A stretch of DNA of 64,000 bases from Catonia carolina (taxonomy: Eukaryota > Arthropoda > Insecta > Hemiptera > Achilidae). The DNA is taken from the NCBI GenBank assembly GCA_035578175.1, contig JAQMRL010000001.1, positions 437,074,639-437,138,638 of the forward strand. The letters run 5' to 3'. A program made the position numbers and the translations under genes. The notes under the pieces are model-generated. The model was not told where the DNA came from, searched no databases, and was given only the letters and a program-made list of their open reading frames with translations. This document shows, in pieces, positions 57,828-64,000 of this stretch (positions are counted from its first letter, which is position 1; each line of letters starts with the position of its first letter).

Positions 57828-59221
57828 CTAGCTCTTAGTGGTGGCTCTGTTCCTTCTTTTAGCTTCCCAAAAACCTTTCATCATCTCACTTTGCGCCTTT
57901 TTCTCTTCGTCAGTCCATTTTCGCTCACTTCTTTTGGCTTGCGATCTGAACTGAATTTCCTGGTTTCTAATTTTTTCTCTACAAATTTTGCGGTCGTGAA
58001 TGTCTTCCATTGTGATGCATAATTCTTGCAGGTCTTCCATAGTTTCTTTGTACCAAGAGGTGCCCAACTTTGAAGTGGAAAATTATGTTTAATATTCTTT
58101 TTGTCAGTCTGGTGTCACTCATTCTGGGTATATGTGTAAAAAAACCTCACTCTGCGTTTTCTGATGAATGTCGTGATGGTTTCAGTATGCCTGTATAGTT
58201 CTTCTGTGGGTCTTTTTTGCCAGAAGTTTTCTCTGAAAACTGCACCGTGTATTTTCCTCAAAATTTTCCTTTTTTGCTTTTCAATGTCTTTAATTTTTGC
58301 CATTCCCTTGGTACTTGTGGTTTCTGATGCATATAAGGCTTCTGGTAGAACCACCGTATTGTAGTGTCATAACTTTGCAGCTGTAGAGATGCATTTTTTA
58401 TTGTAAAGAGACCAGTTGAGTTTGTACGCTTTCTATAATTTTGAGACTCTTTCCTCATTTGATTTTGTGTTGAGACCAGATTTTTGCATAATTTTTCCTA
58501 GATATTTGAACTCACTGACTCGTACAATTTCGCCGTTTTTTGTTTTTAGTGAGAGTTTGTCTGAGGACTTTGTTACAAAAAACTGTGTTTTTTCATAGGA
58601 TATTTGGAGCCCGGTTTACATGGCAATCTCGTGGAGTTTTTCTAGGGCATGTTGTGCTTCAGTTCGGGTATTGGAGAGTATGGCGATGTCATCTGCAAAA
58701 GCGAGGCATTTTATACGGGTTATGTTTTCCTTCTTTTTACCTAGTTGAATTCCCTCGACTCCTCTTTCCCATGTACAAATTATTTTATTATTATTGCTAA
58801 AACTGCATTAAATAGAATGGGGGAAAGGCCATCACCCTGCCTGACGCCGGTTCTGATTTCAAAGAGCTCTGACAGTTCTCCCATAAATTTAATTTTGGAG
58901 GTTGTATTATTAAGGGTATCTCGGATCACATCTCGAGTTTTACGGTCTACCTTCATCTCCTCTAGAATTTGGAAGAGTGTGTCTCGGTCTACGGAGTCAT
59001 AAACTTTTTTGAAATCAACAAACGTCACTGTAGTACTTCTGCATCGTCTTGTACATAAAATCGTGCGCAGATTCCATATCTGTTCGCTGCATGAGCGATT
59101 TTTCCTGAAACCCGCTTGATATTTCCCAAATTGGGGGTCAAGTTGTGGTTCCAATCGGTTTAGCAGGGCTTTAGAGAAAATTTTGTAAGTGACTGGAAGC
59201 AGGGAGATTCCTCTGTAGTTG
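57828..59221 (-). pseudogene. LINE reverse transcriptase, decayed
   Basis: Reading the minus strand: NYRGISLLPVTYKIFSKALL; FGKYQAGFRKNRSCSEQIWN; VTFVDFKKVYDSVDR (first catalytic Asp); IRTGVRQGDGLSPILFN. A frameshift near 58,785 leads to IKCLAFADDIAILSNTRTEA, with the FADD active site at 58,688-58,699; then a stop after HEIAM; VSEFKYLGKIMQKSG; LPEALYASETTSTKG; IRKRRVRFFYTY; and finally SERKWTDEEKKAQSEMMKGF. These are reverse transcriptase motifs in correct order with all catalytic Asp present, but at least one frameshift and several stops make it dead. The endonuclease is absent (5' truncated at 59,221). It is the same family as 55,701-56,464. Clade beyond non-LTR is not certain. Confidence 0.85.
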
Positions 59222-59480
59222 TTTCAAATCTGACTACGGAGACTCTTCCAAACAATCCAATAAGACGAGTAAAACGTCGATGAAGCCGAGATTTTATAAA
59301 CTAACTTAGTACTGTAATTGACTAACCATTGCAGTGTTCTAAATGCTACACTTATCTATTCGCGTCGGAGTTCTGTCAATGGACTATGTCTCCACTCACG
59401 TTTTTATCATGGATTTTTTTCATATTTGGTGTTATCATACTCACTGATTGTATCTATCAGATGGTAAATTTTTGAATAAT
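59222..59480 (+). pseudogene. Jockey-like LINE, extreme 3' end
   Basis: 59,223-59,282 encodes SNLTTETLPNNPIRRVKRR and stops at TGA, the same end as the copy at 37,123. The following 200 bp match its 3' UTR (TTCTAAATGCTACACTTATC). It is 5'-truncated exactly against the neighbouring LINE. Confidence 0.78.
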
Positions 59481-60544
59481 GGTTAAAAAAATCCGGTCAA
59501 ATGTTCCTTTAAGTATACTATTTCAGTATGTAAAGTTCAACAATGCAGATTATATCATAGATTTTTCAAAAGGAAGTAGCATTAATAATTTATTAACTAG
59601 TAATTCAAAAAAATTCAGTGGGGTCTTTGTTCTGCGAATATACATTAACAATCTTTCTTTCATAAGAAAACCTAATTTTTCACCGTACGGTATAATATAA
59701 ATTATTATTTCATAATTCTCTGCTGCGTATTAAAGTTATAACATTAATGTTAGGCCTAAGTTTCATTTTAAAAGTTACTTTGAATGGTTTTATTAAAGGA
59801 AATTCAGGGAGCAAAATTTTAACTGAATAAATTTTTAATTCACCCTACGGCAGACCTGTTTCAGAACAACCTTTTAAAAAACCGATATTATTCAACGCAA
59901 AGAACATGTTAGCCATTGTTTAATGCTGCGCACAAATTTAGTAAAAAGAAATAAATCTACCGTTGAAAATGTCCGATTCTATGGTTTCAAGGCCGTGGCA
60001 TCTGATGTGTTTCTAATTGAAACAATCTGGAACCGATTGACAGTTCAGTAACACGATGTGCGACTAAACAGCGTGTTACAGACGTAACCATTATTCCTTA
60101 TTAAAATGCATCATACAGTAATGTAATGAACTGGATGTAGTCAGCAAGCTAGTGATGTTTAATCATATGTATGGAACGATATACAGGAATCTTAAAAGCA
60201 AAACTCCGGAAGTAATAATGAAGTTCTGCGCTTCATTGGTAGTCTTTATAACGGCGAAATGTGGGTTTTAATATCTAAAAATATTAACAGTTTAGTTTCT
60301 CACAAATCAGTTCACAGTGAAATCTGAGAAAAAAGAACATCTACATAAGATATAATTTTTGTTTTGTAAGAAAATTGTTATTCTAATTTTTGTGGGTAAA
60401 AACTGTCCAGTTCCAATGTATTGCTATAGATAAATTACTAAAATATCACTAAAACAAAAATGTAGTAAAGTTTTTACTAACCGTTTAGCTTTGTGTCTGT
60501 TGGAAAGTTTGTTCAACAACAAACTGAAAACAACATTAAAAACA
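59481..60544. other. AT-rich spacer
   Basis: A 73-codon frame at 59,479 has no features; nothing else is seen. Confidence 0.55.
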
Positions 60545-61878
60545 AAATCTGGTGTAAACACTCAAATGACTTTCTTATGCTAATAGACCATAATTATAAC
60601 CTAACATTAGTTACAATACATTAGAAATAAACAAAAAACAATGGGTACCTCATTTTAATTATGAGTGAATGATGCAAAATTAAAATCAACCTTATTGTGG
60701 CTTAAGGGGGTAGTCAACTCAAGAAGATGATTTTTTTTAAATTTCGATAGTTTTTCTGAATTTATTTGAAGTTTAATATTTTCTGAATCACAATACAGTA
60801 TTTGTTTACTTTGTACGTTGACAAAAAGTTATAAAAATATGTTTAAAATAAAGCTTAGGCTACTAGCAAGGCGAGTGATATTATTCCTTTAACTTTAAGT
60901 TTTCCAGAAATATGGTTTTTGCATGATTGTACATTCTTGGGAATTAAATATTTTGGTTTGTATTGGAGATATTTGGATGATGTGTTTTTTCAAATGTTCA
61001 TAATTTCTTGCTCTATTATCTGTGGAATGATTATTACAAAAACCTTAAAAGGGATTTAGTTAAAAAATAATTTGTGCATATAAAAAATAAATGTTTTTGG
61101 AAATATGGTTTTTTTCAAAAATTTTCTTGTGAGAAAAAATACAAACAAGCGCATACAACAGATAATAGGCAGCAATTTTCTGTATTTTGTAGCATAAGAA
61201 TCATGTTGATATCTTTCTTGGTTCCTGAGTTACTTGATTCCCCGTAAAAGCCCGCTTTTCCAACCTCACCCTTATATAAGGGGCTGTAATCAATTTTTTC
61301 GCTTGGTTCAAATGGTAGATCATTACTAGTAAATTACAATTTTATTTAAAATAAATAATGATAAATTATAGCCAGAAGTTTTCATTTTCATTTTCTGGGT
61401 TGACTACCCCCAGCTCGGAAAATCACTCCTTCATGCTAAACTAGGCTTTGTAGCGAAAATTGCTTCTTGCAAAAAGTGTAGATCTTTTAATATTCTTTAG
61501 ATTTTATTATATACACTTTTGTTGTAAAATTCATCCTGAGGCCGAAATTTTAAAAATCTATTTTTTACAGATTTTCATGGAAAAAAACAGAAAATCACAA
61601 ATTACCGAAAACTAAGAGCTATACAAAGATATGTTTGAAATAAAAGTTGTAGATGTTTTAATTGGCTATAATATTTAATATCCACTTATGCGCTAAAGTT
61701 CATATTAAGGCCGCAATCTTAAAAATTCCTTTTTTTTCTTCGAGAGAACAGCCTCTCCAAGAATTTCAGCAGACGTGTCGCCCACTCTATCTTGTAAAGC
61801 ATATTAAATTTAGTAAATGAGGAGATTATTTAAATAAATCGTAGGAGCTGTTTTTGAAAAAAACTGAAAAAAGTGAAA
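60545..61878 (-). mobile_element. Old Helentron-like element (family D), broken at 61,878
   Basis: AAATCTGGTGTAAACACTCA starts the 3' side. The body is clearly related but the most divergent of the copies, and it contains a separate insertion at 60,706. Homology stops abruptly at AAAAGTGAAA (61,878), where other copies continue AATTATACGAATAAACTACT. The 5' third, including the CA tract and terminal repeat, is missing. This break is the left edge of the unusual right-end region. Confidence 0.75.
60706..61411. mobile_element. 706-bp MITE with GGGGGTAGTCAAC ends
   Basis: GGGGGTAGTCAACTC (60,706) and, inverted, GGGGGTAGTCAACCC (61,397-61,411) bound an insertion that splits the Helentron-like copy cleanly (GTGGCTTA on the left, CGGAAAATCACT on the right). 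TTAA precedes the left end and AGCT follows the right, so a TTAA target is possible but not proven. No coding frame. Confidence 0.8.
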
Positions 61879-61913
61879 GTAGTGAACCTATGTTGGTTCT
61901 GCGTCTCCGCCAT
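61830..61913 (-). CDS. Short minus-strand frame behind a strong promoter layout
   Basis: ATG at 61,911-61,913 sits in a good initiation context (A at -3, G at +4). It starts MAETQNQHRFTTF and runs 27 codons before a stop. From about residue 12 it is already in Helentron-like repeat sequence, so the original downstream coding part has been lost or was joined by splicing; an AG|GT occurs after codon 8 but is a weak donor. A TATA box lies 33-40 bp upstream, and four promoter-type repeats follow behind that. I read this as the decapitated first exon or 5' end of a gene whose promoter belongs to the foreign segment. Its function is unknown. Confidence 0.4.
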   Translation of the reverse strand: MAETQNQHRFTTFTFFSFFQKQLLRFI

Positions 61914-61945
61914 TTTGTTTTTTGTAGTGGATGTTGTGGAGTAGA

Positions 61946-61953
61946 TTTATATA
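61946..61953 (-). promoter_or_regulatory. TATA box for the minus-strand frame at 61,913
   Basis: TATATAAA on the minus strand, immediately downstream of the 86-bp array in transcription order. A start site 25-30 bp away would fall at about 61,918-61,922, giving a very short leader before the ATG. Confidence 0.5.
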
Positions 61954-61971
61954 GGGTGGTTGGAGGGGAGT

Positions 61972-62320
61972 AAGAGGTTGTATCCTCGGCCAATCAGGAC
62001 ACACCGTCTTTTGTTATCGCTTTAAGTTAGCTCCGCCCATTTCCGGAGGGGTGAGTATGAGGTTGTATTCTCGACCAATCAGGGTACACCGTCTTTTGTT
62101 ATCGCTTTAAGTTAGCTCCGCCCATTTCCGGAGGGGAGATGGTGGTTGTTGTGTCTTCGACCATTCAGGGTACACCGTTTTTTGTTATCGCTTTAGGTAA
62201 GCTCCGCCCATTTCCGGAAGGGTAGATGGCGGTTGTTGTGTGCTCGACTAACTAGGGTACACTGTCGTTTGTTATCGCTTTAGGTAAGCACCGCCCATTT
62301 CCGGAGGGGGAGACGGAGGT
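61972..62320 (-). promoter_or_regulatory. Four ~86-bp repeats with ETS, GC-box and CCAAT motifs
   Basis: The unit recurs at steps of 85-86 bp (CAATCAGG-type sites at 61,991 and 62,076, with variants at 62,162 and 62,248). Read on the minus strand each unit has CTCCGGAAATGGGCGGAGC (ETS-like CCGGAAAT fused to GC box GGGCGG), then AGCGATAACAAAAGACG, then TGATTGG (inverted CCAAT) in the first two units; the CCAAT site is damaged in the last two. The array ends 20-30 bp behind the TATA box. Tandem upstream activator cassettes like this are typical of viral and other compact promoters; binding by such factors is inference from motif shape. Confidence 0.7.
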
Positions 62321-62382
62321 ATTCTCAATGTTAAAATATGTGTTCACAAAGAACCGGTGGATAATAATCATAGTTTATTTAA

Positions 62383-62428
62383 GTGTGTGTGTGTGCGTGT
62401 GTGTGTGTGTGCGCGTGTGTGTGTTTCC
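62383..62428 (+). repeat. (GT)n microsatellite
   Basis: GTGTGTGTGTGTGCGTGTG and related units with GC interruptions, lying between the 86-bp and 172-bp arrays. Confidence 0.9.
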
Positions 62429-62495
62429 TGTATAGACAATGGAGAATTATTTTGCCTTCAAGATTGTTTACCAGACTTGATCGTCGACGAGCGAA

Positions 62496-63003
62496 CCGTG
62501 AGAACAGGATACGTGAAGAACGTTAATTGAACAAGATGTTATCAGCATAATTGTACACGCAAACCGGGTCGTCAACGGACAGGTGTAATTTTATACCGGA
62601 TGCAGATGCTTGTTAATTTATAACTAAAGTCGAACACCAGATGGTGGCTATTAGTCACAACTGTCACCCTTGAGAACAGGATACGTGAAGAACGTTAATT
62701 GAACAAGATGTTATCAGCATAATTGTACACGCAAACCGGGTCGTCAACGGACAGGTGTAATTTTATACCGGATGCAGATGCTTGTTAATTTATTACTAAA
62801 GTCGAACACCAGATGGTGGCTATTAGTCACAACTGTCACCCGTGAGAACAGGATACGTGAAGAACGTTAATTGAACAAGATGTTATCAGCATAATTGTAC
62901 ACGCAAACCGGGTCGTCAACGGACAGGTGTAATTTTATACCGGATGCAGATGCTTGTTTATTTATAACTAAAGTCGAACACCAGATGGTGGCTATTAGTT
63001 ACA
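62496..63003 (+). repeat. 172-bp tandem repeat, three near-identical units
   Basis: GAGAACAGGATACGTGAAGA begins units at 62,500, 62,672 and 62,844, an exact 172-bp period with only a few differences between units. Each includes TTGTACACGCAAACCGGGTCG, TTATACCGGATGCAG and CACCAGATGGTGGC, the last being palindromic (CACCAGATGGTG). The near identity implies recent expansion or homogenisation. Position, size and palindromic content resemble the homologous-region repeats of large arthropod DNA viruses; this is analogy, not homology. Confidence 0.9.
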
Positions 63004-63049
63004 AAAAATTACACGAATAAAATAAATGTAATTCAGACCGTCTACATCC

Positions 63050-63150
63050 TGTTGACCAGGATACATAAAGAAAATAATAATACTTGAAAAATACATTGTA
63101 CGTTAGGAAAAATACTTTAAAAACCGGATGGAAGTAATTAATACAACCGT
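63050..63150 (+). repeat. Decayed fourth copy of the 172-bp unit
   Basis: CCAGGATACATAAAGAA, TACATTGTACGT and AAACCGGATGGAAG follow the order of GAACAGGATACGTGAAGAA, TAATTGTACACG and ATACCGGATGCAG in the intact units, with many changes. It shows that the array is older than its three clean units. Confidence 0.55.
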
Positions 63151-63161
63151 GCCACTACTAC

Positions 63162-63395
63162 ATGTCTATATTTGTGATCGTTATGTGTACGCACGCAAAC
63201 ATCGCCGTCACCGCTTTTACAGACTTCGGACGGTCCGCCCCCGAGAAAAATTATGTACATACGCACACATACACATGTGTACGGATGCAGATAGATCTTT
63301 CTGATAGAACGGGTGGGTTTACGGTGTTTGTGTGCGTCTGTGGTGTTTCGGTGTTGTTTGTGTCGGTGTGTTGTGTGAGTCCTGAAAAGGACTGA
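63162..63395 (+). CDS. Doubtful 77-codon frame
   Basis: It starts with ATG and has a hydrophobic first stretch (MSIFVIVMCTHANIAVTAF), then a Val/Cys-rich tail (FTVFVCVCGVSVLFVSVCC) that comes from a GTGT-rich tract. It is downstream of, and convergent with, the BIR gene. No family is recognised. Composition alone could produce it, so I list it only because this region is gene-dense. Confidence 0.2.
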   Translation: MSIFVIVMCTHANIAVTAFTDFGRSAPEKNYVHTHTYTCVRMQIDLSDRTGGFTVFVCVCGVSVLFVSVCCVSPEKD

Positions 63396-63406
63396 TTCTA
63401 GGTGTT

Positions 63407-63673
63407 CTACTTGTCCACATACCGGACAAACGGACAGTGTGGCATTTTGGATTTGTGGATGATGAATGGATCATCACCCACCTCCCACTCACACAAACGA
63501 ATGAAGCAGCTTGGACACCGTACGCAGTCACCATCGCCTTCATATAGAAAGCCTGCTTCCGCCAACGCCTCCACACGCACATTTGTGTTGGGGAACACCA
63601 ACAAGTACACTTCCTCGCAGACAGTTCTGTAGAACGTCTGCAGACGTATCTCGTACGCTGTCTGGTCGTCCAT
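63407..63673 (-). CDS. Single-BIR, IAP-like protein
   Basis: Complete 88-codon gene from ATG (63,671-63,673) to TAG (63,407-63,409), intronless. It is a nearly bare BIR domain: Arg10 in IRLQTF is the N-terminal arginine of the fold, and LAEAGFLYEGDGDCVRC and SCFIRLCEWEVGDDPFIIH follow, then PHCPFV. Cys53, Cys56, His73 and Cys80 give C-x2-C-x16-H-x6-C, the exact zinc-binding spacing of BIR domains, and Gly41, Trp63 and the DDP loop are conserved. BIR proteins bind caspases or IAP antagonists (or, in survivin-like members, mitotic partners) and block apoptosis; which applies here is unknown. There is no RING finger or second BIR, unlike typical baculoviral or insect IAPs. The flanks are GC-rich and unlike the host sequence. 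Alternatives: a host survivin-like retrogene, or cargo of a large DNA transposon. Confidence 0.85.
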   Translation of the reverse strand: MDDQTAYEIRLQTFYRTVCEEVYLLVFPNTNVRVEALAEAGFLYEGDGDCVRCPSCFIRLCEWEVGDDPFIIHKSKMPHCPFVRYVDK

Positions 63674-63706
63674 GTTGGAAGTGTAACAAGCAAACGAAAC
63701 TGCACT

Positions 63707-63717
63707 GAGTATTTATG
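63707..63717 (-). promoter_or_regulatory. Possible core promoter of the BIR gene
   Basis: On the minus strand CATAAATACTCAGT (about 63,704-63,717) combines a TATA-like ATAAATA with a TCAGT arthropod initiator. The two are too close together to be a classical TATA-Inr pair, so one of them may be accidental. It lies 30-45 bp before the ATG. Confidence 0.3.
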
Positions 63718-63892
63718 TTTTGTTCCCCCACCCGCTGACACGCGATACAGCCGCTTCCGGTGTTTGATAAACAAGAAAGTCGATACCAATTTCGCAATAT
63801 ACGTTCGAAATACAATGTACTGCCGAACCGTGTGAAAGAATATTAAATAAAGCAGACTTAATTGTTATCATTTCCTGCTTTTCTTCTACAAT

Positions 63893-64000
63893 ATGAAAAT
63901 GTTACCACCGCATCCGGTGCTTGAGAAAGAAGTTGACGACACTGCTATCAACCTCCGCCGCTTTGCTACCCACCCCACTTCCGCTGTTGAGAAATTAATT
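63893..64000 (+). CDS. Unidentified protein, N-terminal part (runs off window)
   Basis: ATG at 63,893 opens a frame with no stop for the 36 codons left in the window. It reads MKMLPPHPVLEKEVDDTAIN followed by an LRRFATHPTSAVEKLI stretch. It is charged and hydrophilic with no signal peptide or membrane segment. ATTAAATAAA (63,842-63,851) about 45 bp upstream could be a TATA-type element. It is divergent from the BIR gene (starts 220 bp apart), sharing a compact bidirectional promoter region. Base composition is balanced, unlike the AT-rich host spacer, and codons show no host-like A/T third-position bias. No family recognised; the full frame beyond the window is needed to name it. Confidence 0.6.
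   Translation, partial: MKMLPPHPVLEKEVDDTAINLRRFATHPTSAVEKLI

Noticed and set aside
61980..62320. 86-bp array as CpG-island promoter of a host gene reading rightwards
   Set aside because: TATA, ATG context and CCAAT/GC-box order all agree with minus-strand transcription; no plus-strand start or frame follows the array.
63319..63789. 156-codon minus-strand frame overlapping the BIR gene
   Set aside because: It is a different frame of the same DNA. It lacks domain features and is Arg/Thr/Cys-rich from composition, while the overlapping 88-codon frame has perfect BIR zinc ligands.

Overview
The window looks like intergenic DNA from an animal genome, most likely an arthropod and probably an insect. 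The evidence is its very AT-rich sequence, several families of tRNA-headed SINEs with exact target-site duplications (TSDs), mariner, pogo and piggyBac remnants, Jockey-like and RTE-like LINE pieces, and (CA/TG)n-bearing non-autonomous elements. I found no convincing spliced host gene, no rRNA, no functional tRNA gene and no bacterial-type gene organisation. The species cannot be named from this sequence.

Layout: 1-10 kb is AT-rich spacer with SINEs, two copies of a TTAA-flanked 730-bp MITE and a pogo-like element. 10.9-13.9 kb is a large interrupted inverted repeat with a Helentron-like element inside it. 14-20.5 kb holds a third 730-bp MITE, a piggyBac-like MITE, a scrambled mariner and LINE pieces. 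21.3-23.4 kb is a paralogue of the 12-13.5 kb segment; it carries a Helentron-like copy at a different site and a 0.8-kb palindrome. 23.7-37 kb is SINEs, Helentron-like copies, a decayed tandem repeat, a piggyBac transposase remnant and a Jockey fragment. 38.9-48 kb includes a nested composite (190-bp inverted ends enclosing a possible solo LTR, an internally deleted mariner and a mini-element with a transposase HTH), a small segmental duplication and a second scrambled mariner. 48-54.5 kb is SINEs plus a 427-bp tandem array. 54.9-59.5 kb is a pile of truncated LINEs in both orientations.

The unusual part is the right end, 61,880-64,000. It begins abruptly in the middle of a Helentron-like repeat, is visibly richer in GC, and is organised quite differently. 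In order it holds: a minus-strand ATG with a TATA box behind it; four ~86-bp direct repeats, each with an ETS-like site, a GC box and a CCAAT box in minus-strand promoter orientation; a GT microsatellite; three near-identical 172-bp repeats plus a decayed fourth; a compact 88-codon gene for a single-BIR (IAP-like) protein; and a divergent open frame that runs off the window. Short intronless genes, regulatory-type repeat arrays and an apoptosis-inhibitor domain together suggest a fragment of an integrated large DNA virus or virus-like mobile element. This is inference: only the BIR domain is recognisable as protein, and the insert's right edge lies outside the window.

Functionally, nearly all coding capacity here is dead transposon sequence. 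The only intact, plausible genes are the BIR gene and the partial frame beside it.
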